From positions 1 through 14,446 of the forward strand of contig CAYQQK010000028.1 of NCBI GenBank assembly GCA_964420065.1: a stretch of 14,446 nucleotides of DNA, in the 5' to 3' direction. The stretch comes from CAYQQK01 sp964420065. Its GTDB lineage: Bacteria > Bacillota > Dethiobacteria > DTU022. Of the stretch, positions 1-6,101 are shown in pieces; position 1 is the first letter of the stretch; each line of letters starts with the position of its first letter. Position numbers and translations under genes: made by a program. The notes under the pieces are model-generated. The model was not told the origin of the DNA, made no database searches, and saw only the letters and a program-made list of their open reading frames with translations.

Positions 1-14
1 GTTGACATGGAAAA

Positions 15-49
15 AGCCCCGGATTTAACTCGTACCAATATCCGGGGCT
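15..49. terminator. 10-bp perfect inverted repeat, probable terminator of a gene left of the window
   Basis: The arms agccccggat (15-24) and atccggggct (40-49) are perfectly complementary around a 15-nt loop. An A5 run lies just left of the stem, so on the minus strand the stem is followed by T5. On the plus strand there is no T run. No gene is visible between it and nadA on either strand, so it most likely ends transcription of a gene outside the window and insulates the nadA promoter. The direction of action is uncertain. Confidence 0.45.
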
Positions 50-96
50 ACTATTGAGCGGCATTTGCGGAATGCCTGGCGCAATAACCGGAGCGG

Positions 97-126
97 TTGA
101 CAACCTAGCCCCCCTTTCGACATAAT
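97..126 (+). promoter_or_regulatory. Probable vegetative promoter of nadA
   Basis: A perfect -35 box TTGACA (97-102) is followed after 18 nt by CATAAT (121-126), five of six matches to TATAAT. A second CATAAT sits at 130-135. The -35 box lies in a small perfect palindrome, GGTTG-A-CAACC (95-105), which could be an operator; the regulator is unknown. The nadA start codon is 38 nt downstream of the -10 box, which leaves room for the AAGGGAG ribosome site at 145-151. Confidence 0.6.
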
Positions 127-164
127 GAGCATAATCGGGGCCGTAAGGGAGAATATTTTCCAAA

Positions 165-1094
165 ATGAACGAAGAAAAACTGTTGCACCGGCTGGCCGAA
201 TTGAAGAAAGACAAACAAGCAGTTATTTTAGCCCATAATTATCAACCGGAAGATGTACAGGATGCCGCCGATCATACCGGTGATTCCTTCGATTTGAGCC
301 GCCTGGCGACCAAATCCTCGGCGGAGGTGATCGTATTTTGTGGGGTTCATTTTATGGCCGAAAGCGCCGCCATTCTTTCACCCGACAAAATAGTGTTGCT
401 GCCGGAGATCAACGCCGGCTGCCCCATGGCCGATATGATCACCGCGTCCGATCTGCGGGAGCTCAAGGCGAAGCATCCCCGGGCGGCGGTGGCCGCCTAT
501 GTCAATACGTCGGCGGAGGTAAAGGCGGAAAGCGATATCTGCGTCACCTCGGCCAACGCCGTGGAGGTGGTGGCCTCCCTGGAAGAGGATGAGGTGATCT
601 TCGTGCCCGACCGCAATTTGGCCGACTTTGTGGCCCGGAGGAGCAAGAAAAAAATCATTTCCTGGCACGGCTACTGCATTACCCACCACCGGGTTCTGCC
701 GGAGGATGTGCACCGGGCGCGGCGCATGTACCCGCGGGCGGCGATAGTGGTGCATCCCGAGTGCCGGCCCGAGGTGGTGGAGCTGGCCGATGCCGCCCTG
801 GGAACCGGAGGCATGCTCCGATTTGTTAAGGAAAGCGACGCTCGCGAAATTGTATTGGGCACAGAGGCAGGTATGATTCACCGTCTGAAAAAAGAGTGCC
901 CTGATAAAAAATATTACCCGCTCGCCCCGGGTTTAGTCTGCCCGAACATGAAATATACCAATCTGCCCAAAGTAGTTTCTGCCCTGGAAGAGATGCGCTA
1001 TCGTATTACCGTCCCGACGGAGATACGGGAAAAAGCGGCCCGGGCCCTGCAGCGTATGCTGAAAGCGCCGGTTAGGGATGTTGCCGGCCGTTGA
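165..1094 (+). CDS. nadA: Quinolinate synthase NadA
   Basis: This cytoplasmic [4Fe-4S] enzyme condenses iminoaspartate with dihydroxyacetone phosphate to quinolinate in de novo NAD synthesis. Its 309 residues match the short NadA form. Visible family motifs are AHNYQ (23-27), CGVHFMAE (59-66), NAGCPMADM (83-91), SWHGYC (166-171), HPEC (197-200) and CPNMKYTN (259-266). C86, C171 and C259 have the spacing expected of the three cluster ligands, as known from other NadA proteins. The ATG is preceded by AAGGGAG (145-151) at a rather long 13-nt spacing; no better in-frame start is visible. nadC follows after 87 nt, probably in the same operon. nadB is not next to it. Confidence 0.98.
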   Translation: MNEEKLLHRLAELKKDKQAVILAHNYQPEDVQDAADHTGDSFDLSRLATKSSAEVIVFCGVHFMAESAAILSPDKIVLLPEINAGCPMADMITASDLRELKAKHPRAAVAAYVNTSAEVKAESDICVTSANAVEVVASLEEDEVIFVPDRNLADFVARRSKKKIISWHGYCITHHRVLPEDVHRARRMYPRAAIVVHPECRPEVVELADAALGTGGMLRFVKESDAREIVLGTEAGMIHRLKKECPDKKYYPLAPGLVCPNMKYTNLPKVVSALEEMRYRITVPTEIREKAARALQRMLKAPVRDVAGR

Positions 1095-1165
1095 ATCGCG
1101 GCGGTGGCCAGATGCATTCATGCTCCGAGCGGGGACGGGACAAACTTTTTAAACGAAGGTATGGT

Positions 1166-1175
1166 GGGGGGGGGG
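1166..1175 (+). repeat. G10 homopolymer directly before the nadC start
   Basis: Ten consecutive G residues end 6 nt before the nadC ATG and form its only purine-rich ribosome-site candidate. The tract lies inside a six-codon frame (ATG 1161, TAG 1176). A change in tract length would alter ribosome-site strength and the frame of that mini-ORF. The length may also be a sequencing uncertainty. Confidence 0.6.
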
Positions 1176-1181
1176 TAGTTT

Positions 1182-2015
1182 ATGGATCCCTTGCTCGTGG
1201 CGGAGATCGTGCGCCGGGCGCTGCTTGAAGACATCGGGCGGGGAGATTTCACCACTGAAGGGACGGTCCCGGCCGCTACCCGGGGGAGGGCGAAAATTAT
1301 TGCCCGGGAGGAAGGCATTCTGGCCGGTTTGCCGGTGGCGGCGGCCGTATTTCATTTTCTTGAACCGGCGATCGAGTTTACGTTCGGGGCGCAGGAAGGG
1401 GACCTCCTGCATCCCGGTCAGGATCTGGCACGATTAAGCGGATCGCTGCGGCCCATTCTTACGGCCGAACGGACCGCTCTCAATTTTTTACAGCGAACTT
1501 GCGGTGTCGCCACCCTCACCGCAGCCTGGGTCAAGGAAATTGAAGGCTACCCGGCCCGCTTGCTGGACACCCGCAAAACCACTCCCGGTTTGCGTCTGCT
1601 GGAACGATACGCCGTACGCACCGGGGGCGGTTTTAATCACCGTCCCGGTCTGGATGGGGGCCTCCTGATCAAGGAAAATCATATTCGCGCCGCCGGGGGC
1701 ATTGCTGCGGCGCTGGAGGGGGCGCGCCGTCGCGTTCCTTTCCTGCAGTCCGTCGAGATTGAGGTGACCACCCTGGCCGAACTGGAAGAAGCCTTGCGGG
1801 CCGGGGCCGCATATATATTGCTCGATAATATGGATCCGGAAACCATGCGCCGGGCGGTCGCCCTGACCGGGGGGCGGGCCCGCCTGGAGGCCTCGGGCGG
1901 CATTACTTTCGAGAATTTAAAAGAGGTTGCGGCAACCGGGGTGGATTTTATCTCCTGTGGGGCCCTGACCCACTCCTACCGGGCCCTCGATCTGAGCCTG
2001 CAGGTGGAAGGGTAA
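1182..2015 (+). CDS. nadC: Nicotinate-nucleotide pyrophosphorylase (carboxylating) NadC
   Basis: NadC converts quinolinate and PRPP to nicotinate mononucleotide, CO2 and pyrophosphate, the step after NadA. The 277-residue length is typical of the family. Motifs in order are ERTALNFLQ (96-104), the substrate loop LDTRKTTPG (128-136), GGGFNHR (148-154), LLIKENH (161-167), VEIEV (191-195), LLDNM (213-217) and EASGGIT (236-242). In the usual NHRxGLxDxxLIK stretch the conserved Asp appears to be Gly here (G159), with an Asp one position earlier; the meaning is unclear. The start is unusual because the ribosome site is a G10 tract. trxB follows after about 70 nt on the same strand. Confidence 0.97.
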   Translation: MDPLLVAEIVRRALLEDIGRGDFTTEGTVPAATRGRAKIIAREEGILAGLPVAAAVFHFLEPAIEFTFGAQEGDLLHPGQDLARLSGSLRPILTAERTALNFLQRTCGVATLTAAWVKEIEGYPARLLDTRKTTPGLRLLERYAVRTGGGFNHRPGLDGGLLIKENHIRAAGGIAAALEGARRRVPFLQSVEIEVTTLAELEEALRAGAAYILLDNMDPETMRRAVALTGGRARLEASGGITFENLKEVAATGVDFISCGALTHSYRALDLSLQVEG

Positions 2016-2058
2016 CAACGCCGGGTGTGGCGATGGACCGGAGTGGGTTTACAAAAAC

Positions 2059-2068
2059 TTACCGGTAA
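2059..2068. repeat. 10-bp palindrome upstream of trxB ribosome site
   Basis: TTACCGGTAA is a perfect palindrome whose 3' end runs into the trxB ribosome site AAAAGGAG (2067-2074). A closely similar stretch (ACCGGTAAAAG) lies upstream of the dehydrogenase gene at the right end of the window. It could be an operator, or it could be chance. Confidence 0.3.
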
Positions 2069-2087
2069 AAGGAGCGGTTAAGATTTG

Positions 2088-3008
2088 ATGTCCGAGCCAA
2101 ATATTTACGATATTTTGATCATCGGCGGCGGGCCGGCGGGAGCAACGGCGGCCGTCTACGGCGCCCGGGCCGGTCATACGGTTCTGGTGCTGGAGAAGAT
2201 GCTGGTCGGGGGCGAGATAGTGTCCACGGAACGCCTGGACAATTACACCGGCTTTCCGGACGGGATCAGCGGTCCGGAATTTGGCCGGCTGCTGGGCCGC
2301 CAGTTGCAGCGATTTTCTGTACCGGTGCAGCCCGTGATCGTGGAGCAGGCCTCTTTTAACGGAGCGGTGAAAAAGGTTGTCACTTCCTCCGGCGACTTTG
2401 CGGGACGGACGGCGATCATTGCCTCCGGAACGATTCCCAACCTGTTGAACGTGCCCGGAGAGGAGAAGTTGAAGGGGCGGGGCGTTTCTTACTGCGCCAC
2501 CTGCGACGCCATGTTTTTCCGGAACCGCGATATCGCCGTGGTCGGCGGTGGCGACGCCGCCCTGGAAGAGGCGATCTTTCTGGCCGGTTTTGCCCGCCGG
2601 GTCTATATCTTGCACCGGCGGAACGCTTTCCGCGGGGTGAAGTCGCTGCAGGACAGGCTGCTGGCGCTGCCCAACGTGGAAGTCCTCTGGAAAAGCACCG
2701 TGATCCGCATGGAGGGGCGGGAGAAGTTCGAGGGGCTGCGGATCCTGCGCGACGGCGCCGAGGAGGATTTGATGGTGCAAGGGGTTTTTGTTTATGTCGG
2801 GCGCCGGCCGAATACCGGATTTGTGCAGGATCAGGTCGCCCTGAATGAAAATGGTTATGTTCTTGCCGGGGAGAAAACAGAAACTTCCCTTCCCGGAGTT
2901 TATGCCGCCGGGGATGTGCGGGTGAAAGAACTGCGCCAGGTGATCACCGCTGCCGCCGACGGGGCGGTCGCCGCGACCATGGCCAGCCGCTTTCTGCACG
3001 GACTCTAG
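2088..3008 (+). CDS. trxB: Thioredoxin reductase (NADPH, FAD)
   Basis: This cytoplasmic flavoenzyme transfers electrons from NADPH via FAD and a redox-active disulfide to thioredoxin. The 306 residues cover the whole low-molecular-weight TrxR fold: FAD site GGGPAGATAA (about 13-22), active-site CATCD (C136, C139), NADPH Rossmann motif GGGDAA (153-158), HRRNAFR (176-182), which fits 2'-phosphate recognition, and the C-terminal FAD motif YAAGDVR. The residue after CATCD is Ala where many members have Gly. The ATG at 2088 is chosen; an adjacent TTG at 2085 is also possible and is 3 nt nearer the strong site AAAAGGAG (2067-2074). It follows nadC closely and ends at a clear terminator. A ferredoxin- or NADH-dependent relative cannot be excluded. 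Confidence 0.93.
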   Translation: MSEPNIYDILIIGGGPAGATAAVYGARAGHTVLVLEKMLVGGEIVSTERLDNYTGFPDGISGPEFGRLLGRQLQRFSVPVQPVIVEQASFNGAVKKVVTSSGDFAGRTAIIASGTIPNLLNVPGEEKLKGRGVSYCATCDAMFFRNRDIAVVGGGDAALEEAIFLAGFARRVYILHRRNAFRGVKSLQDRLLALPNVEVLWKSTVIRMEGREKFEGLRILRDGAEEDLMVQGVFVYVGRRPNTGFVQDQVALNENGYVLAGEKTETSLPGVYAAGDVRVKELRQVITAAADGAVAATMASRFLHGL

Positions 3009-3053
3009 CGCGCGGGCGCCTTCGGGGCGCTCCATCCCCCGCTCCATTTGATC

Positions 3054-3083
3054 GCATGAAGAGCCTCACTTTGGCGCATACTT
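3054..3083 (+). promoter_or_regulatory. Candidate sigma-G-type (forespore) promoter of ku
   Basis: GCATG (3054-3058), 18 nt, then CATACTT (3077-3083) fits the sigma-G pattern GHATR-N18-CATWHTA at all but the last position. Transcription would start near 3090 and the ku ribosome site is at 3110-3117. The element overlaps the left arm and loop of the trxB terminator. In Bacillus subtilis the ku-ligD operon (ykoV-ykoU) is known to be sigma-G dependent, which makes the match plausible. Short degenerate motifs also occur by chance. Confidence 0.42.
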
Positions 3084-3107
3084 GGGGAGAGGCTCTTTTA
3101 TTATTTA
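3059..3107 (+). terminator. Rho-independent terminator after trxB
   Basis: AAGAGCCTC (3059-3067) pairs with GAGGCTCTT (3089-3097), a perfect 9-bp stem, followed by a T-rich tail (TTTTATTATTT from 3096). It ends the nadA-nadC-trxB unit and lies between trxB and ku. Confidence 0.87.
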
Positions 3108-3125
3108 GCGAGGGGTGAACCGGGC

Positions 3126-3953
3126 ATGCGTCCCCTGTGGAAGGGTTCGATCAGCTTCGGCCTGGTCAATATTCCGGTGCGGTTTTTTGTAGCCACCGAG
3201 CGGAAGGATGTCCGCTTCCGCACGCTTCACGAACCCTGCCGCACTCCTCTGGAATACCGCAAGGTTTGTCCCCACTGCCGGAAGGAAGTCGGCCCGGAGG
3301 AAATTGTCCGCGGCTACGAGTACGAGAAGGGACGTTTTGTGATCATCAAGGAGGAGGATCTGGAACGCATTCCCGGCGAAACGACACGCAGTATCGACAT
3401 TGCTGATTTTGTGCGCCAGGAAGAGGTCGATCCCATTTATTACGATCGTTCCTACTACCTTGCCCCGGGGGAAACCGGGGAAAAGGCTTTTCAGCTCCTC
3501 GAACAGGCCATGTCCGGCGCCGACATGGTCGCCATCGCCCGGCTTGTTTTACGCTCCCGGCAGGCCCTGGCGCTGCTCAGGCCCTATGCGGGCACGATCG
3601 CCCTGGAAACCATGTTTTATCCCGACGAGGTCCGAAACAGCGCCGGCTTGCCCGCCTGGAACCGGGACATCAAGATCAGCGCGCAGGAATCGCGCATGGC
3701 CCGGGAGCTGGTCACCAGTTTAACCGCTCCTTTCGATCCGCAAAAATACACCGCTGAATACCGGCAGGCGCTCCTGCAAATTATTCAAGGGAAGGTGGCC
3801 GGGGAGGAGGTTGTCATCCCCGCTCCGGAACGGAAGGGTGAGGTGATCGACCTGGTGGAGGCCCTGCGGGCCAGTATCAAGGCGGCCGGGGGGGAGACGG
3901 CACTGGAAGAAAAGCCTTTGCGCCGCCGTAAAAAGGCCGGCACAACGGCCTGA
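3126..3953 (+). CDS. ku: Bacterial Ku, DNA end-binding protein of NHEJ
   Basis: Ku forms a ring-shaped homodimer on DNA double-strand ends and recruits LigD. The N-terminus WKGSISFGLVNIPV is the family signature. The 275-residue length is typical: a Ku core of about 230 residues plus a lysine/arginine-rich C-terminal tail (LRRRKKAG, about 265-272), the kind of extension that modulates DNA binding in bacterial Ku. Cysteines C38, C48 and C51 (with CPHC) may form part of a metal site, as the segment resembles one, but the set is incomplete. The ATG has a ribosome site, GAGGGGTG (3110-3117), at 8 nt. The ligase gene starts 4 nt after the stop, so the genes are surely co-transcribed. Confidence 0.98.
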   Translation: MRPLWKGSISFGLVNIPVRFFVATERKDVRFRTLHEPCRTPLEYRKVCPHCRKEVGPEEIVRGYEYEKGRFVIIKEEDLERIPGETTRSIDIADFVRQEEVDPIYYDRSYYLAPGETGEKAFQLLEQAMSGADMVAIARLVLRSRQALALLRPYAGTIALETMFYPDEVRNSAGLPAWNRDIKISAQESRMARELVTSLTAPFDPQKYTAEYRQALLQIIQGKVAGEEVVIPAPERKGEVIDLVEALRASIKAAGGETALEEKPLRRRKKAGTTA

Positions 3954-3957
3954 GCCG

Positions 3958-4902
3958 GTGTTTTCACTGGGAGGCCGGTTCGCGCTTGTCCGGCCGATGG
4001 AACCACGGTCCCGGCCGGAGCCTTTTGACAGCCCCGATCATTTTTTCCAGATCAAGTGGGATGGCGTGCGCATCCTCGCTTTCAAGGAAACGGGCCGGCT
4101 GCGCCTGCAGAACCGGCGCGGACGCGAACGCACGGCCCAGTATCCCGAGCTGCAGGAGTTGCAGGAATTGGCCGGTGTCAAGGAGCTTCTTCTTGACGGG
4201 GAGGTGGTGGTGCTCGGTGAAACGGGGCAGCCGAGCTTCCCCCGCGTGATCCGGCGCGATTTTTGCACCCGGCCCGCTTCGATCGAACAGCTCTCCCGGG
4301 AGCTGCCCTGCACTTACTGTGTATTCGATCTGCTTTACCTGGACGGGGAGGATCTGTCGCCCCGGCCTTTGAGTGAACGCCAAAAATTGCTGGAACAGAT
4401 TCTGGGCGCCTCACCCGCCGTCGTGATCACGCCGAATTTCTCTGCTGGGGTTGCCCTCTACCGCCAGGTCGAACGGCGGGGCCTGGAGGGGGTCGTGGCC
4501 AAGGAGAAGGAGAGTCCCTATTTATGGGGGATCAAGAGTGAACGCTGGTTGAAGGTAAAACCGCGCCGGGAGATTCTCTGCGCCGTGGGCGGGGTGGTTG
4601 AGAAGGGCGGGCAGGTGGGGGCCTTGCTTCTCGGGGCCTTCCGGGGAGAAGAGTTTCTCTATCTTGGGCGGGCCGGTTCGGGATTGACCGCCCGCGATGC
4701 CGGCTTGTTGCGGGACCTGGCCCGGACCGGTGCGGTCCCGGTTCCTTCTTTCGTGAACCCGCCCCGCGATCCCGGGTGCTGCTGGCTAGAGCCCCGCTTG
4801 ACCGTTCTGGTGCAGTACGCCGAGTGGACCGCAGATTTGCGCTTGCGCGCCCCGGTGGTGGCAGGATTTACCACCCGCCCGGCCGCTGAAGCGGTGTTGT
4901 GA
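3958..4902 (+). CDS. ligD: ATP-dependent DNA ligase, LigD ligase domain (stand-alone)
   Basis: This ligase seals nicks and Ku-held breaks using ATP through a lysyl-AMP intermediate. The nucleotidyltransferase motifs are all present: motif I KWDGVR with the adenylated Lys at K33, QNRRG (51-55), motif III LLDGE (78-82), FDLLYLDG (123-130), motif IV EGVVAK (177-182) and motif V WLKVK (197-201). An OB-fold region follows to residue 314. No nuclease or polymerase domain is attached. Ligase (314 aa) plus the polymerase below (299 aa) together equal the size of a two-domain B. subtilis-type LigD. A GTG start is used 4 nt after ku; an in-frame ATG at 3996 is possible but would cut into the conserved N-terminus. 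The gene ends in TGA, and the frame stays open from there into the polymerase gene. Confidence 0.95.
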   Translation: MFSLGGRFALVRPMEPRSRPEPFDSPDHFFQIKWDGVRILAFKETGRLRLQNRRGRERTAQYPELQELQELAGVKELLLDGEVVVLGETGQPSFPRVIRRDFCTRPASIEQLSRELPCTYCVFDLLYLDGEDLSPRPLSERQKLLEQILGASPAVVITPNFSAGVALYRQVERRGLEGVVAKEKESPYLWGIKSERWLKVKPRREILCAVGGVVEKGGQVGALLLGAFRGEEFLYLGRAGSGLTARDAGLLRDLARTGAVPVPSFVNPPRDPGCCWLEPRLTVLVQYAEWTADLRLRAPVVAGFTTRPAAEAVL

Positions 4903-4905
4903 ACA

Positions 4906-5000
4906 AGAAGCAGGAGGCGGGAGACAGGAGGCAGGAAGGGGGAGGGGAGGGAGGATCCCCCCCCACCCTTACCCTCCCCCTCCAGGGGGGAGGGAGGATC
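4906..5000. repeat. Purine-rich direct repeats and GC palindrome between ligase and polymerase genes
   Basis: The first part is low-complexity purine sequence with imperfect direct copies of caggaggc(g/a)gga (4911-4934). It is followed by ggatcc, a C8 run and a hairpin: ccctccccc (4972-4980) pairs with gggggaggg (4986-4994) around a 5-nt loop. An outer pair gatcc (4954-4958)/ggatc (4996-5000) encloses it. The polymerase ribosome site follows about 4 nt later, so the fold could affect its translation. The composition differs sharply from the flanking coding sequence and resembles a dispersed extragenic palindrome; copies elsewhere in the genome cannot be checked here. Confidence 0.7.
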
Positions 5001-5016
5001 GGAGAGGAGTGAGCCG

Positions 5017-5916
5017 ATGGATACGGTCCTGGAGGTGAACGGGCGGGAAGTGTGTTTGACCCACCTGGATCGGGTTCTATGGCCGGATCCCGGCCTGACC
5101 AAGCAGGACCTGATCAAATACTTGCTTGCGGTTGCACCGCACTTTTTGCCCCATCTGTTCGATCGCCCGCTGGTGGTGCAGCGTTTCCCCTCGGGCACTG
5201 AGGGGGAGTCCTTTTACCAGAAAAACGTCCCCGTCGGCGCTCCCGACTGGCTCCGGGTTGTCCCGGTGGAACACGAGGCGGAAAAGATCACGCGCTACGT
5301 CGTTGCCGACAACCTGGAAACGCTGCTCTGGCTCGGGAACCAATCCTGTCTGGAACTGCACCCGTGGTTCTCCTCCGTCAACACCCTTGACTATCCCGAT
5401 TTTGCTATCTTTGATCTTGATCCGATGGAAAAGTCCACTTTTCCCCAGGTTTGCCGGGTGGCCCTGGCCGTGCGGGATTACCTGGCCGCCCTGGACTTGC
5501 ACTGTTTCCCCAAAACCTCGGGTGCAACCGGCCTGCAGCTCTACCTGCCCCTGGCGCCGCGTTACCCGTACGCGGCAGTGCGGCTCTTTGTGGAAGCGGT
5601 TTGTGCCGAAGTGCACGCCAAAATGCCCGCATTGACCACCCTCGAGCGGGCGCTCGGGAAGCGGGAAGGGAAGATCTATCTGGATTACCTTCAGAACGGG
5701 CGCGGCAAAACCCTCGTCGCGCCGTACAGCCCCCGCCCGTTGCCGGGCGCGCCGGTTTCGATGCCCCTGCAGTGGTCCGAGGTGGAAAGCGAGACGATCC
5801 GGCCCGGCGATTTCACCATCACCACCGCCCCGCTGCGGTTGGAAAAAACGGCGGATCTGTTTGCCCCGGTGCTATCCGCACGGCATGAACTGCCCCCGGA
5901 CGCCGTGCTCCGTTAA
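5017..5916 (+). CDS. ligD: LigD-type DNA polymerase/primase domain (archaeo-eukaryotic primase superfamily), stand-alone
   Basis: This family adds nucleotides, often ribonucleotides, to fill gaps at broken ends during NHEJ. The 299 residues are one complete LigD Pol domain. Seen are HLDRVLWP (16-23), FYQKN (66-70), LHPWFS (114-119), the metal-binding FDLDP (D133, D135), KTSGATG (166-172) and YLDYLQNGRGKT (221-232) with the third acidic residue D223. In motif II the usual His after SGxxGL is Gln (Q174); how common this is among Firmicutes cannot be judged here. The start is ATG with GGAGAGGAG (5000-5008) upstream. The frame is the same as the ligase gene, separated by one TGA and 114 nt. It is the third gene of the ku locus. 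Confidence 0.95.
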   Translation: MDTVLEVNGREVCLTHLDRVLWPDPGLTKQDLIKYLLAVAPHFLPHLFDRPLVVQRFPSGTEGESFYQKNVPVGAPDWLRVVPVEHEAEKITRYVVADNLETLLWLGNQSCLELHPWFSSVNTLDYPDFAIFDLDPMEKSTFPQVCRVALAVRDYLAALDLHCFPKTSGATGLQLYLPLAPRYPYAAVRLFVEAVCAEVHAKMPALTTLERALGKREGKIYLDYLQNGRGKTLVAPYSPRPLPGAPVSMPLQWSEVESETIRPGDFTITTAPLRLEKTADLFAPVLSARHELPPDAVLR

Positions 5917-6053
5917 AGTTTCCCGCTGCCGAAACAGAACCGAAAAGCCCCTCGCCCGTGGTCAATGCGCCCCGGCGGCTATTTTTGTTGATCTCTGTGC
6001 AAGGTTATGCGCAGCCTCAACGCATTTTTGGGATCGATCCGGCGCGATCGGGA

Positions 6054-6082
6054 TTGTTTACCGGTCACGCTTGCTTTATAAT
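6054..6082 (+). promoter_or_regulatory. Promoter of csoR-copA
   Basis: A perfect TATAAT (6077-6082) is preceded by TTGTTT (6054-6059) with a 17-nt spacer. Transcription should begin near 6089, only about 12 nt before the csoR start, and inside the operator. The 137 nt between the polymerase stop and this promoter (5917-6053) hold no gene and no convincing T-tailed terminator. Confidence 0.7.
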
Positions 6083-6101
6083 AGGATAGGGGGGTATGGT
6101 A
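6082..6101 (+). promoter_or_regulatory. Candidate CsoR operator overlapping the csoR ribosome site
   Basis: This 20-bp stretch, TAGGATAGGGGGGTATGGTA, shares the right half GGGGGTATGGTA exactly with the B. subtilis copZA CsoR operator as I remember it, and 16 of 20 positions overall. It begins on the last base of the -10 box and ends on the first base of the csoR start codon. Its G6 run (6089-6094) also serves as the ribosome binding site. Binding of apo-CsoR here would block polymerase; Cu(I) would release it. Confidence 0.6.

Noticed and set aside
2049..3047. 332-residue open frame on the minus strand opposite trxB
   Set aside because: It is the antisense shadow of a well-identified thioredoxin reductase; it has no ribosome site and a His/Gly/Pro-rich low-quality composition.
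4900..4902. TGA between the LigD pieces as a selenocysteine or recoded codon
   Set aside because: Other genes in the window (for example ku) end normally in TGA, the codon lies outside any catalytic motif, and the polymerase has its own start, so ordinary termination is simpler. A split gene is reported instead.
5861..6100. Longer csoR reading frame starting inside the polymerase gene region
   Set aside because: The extra 80 codons lie upstream of the promoter and are not CsoR-like; they also overlap the polymerase C-terminus.
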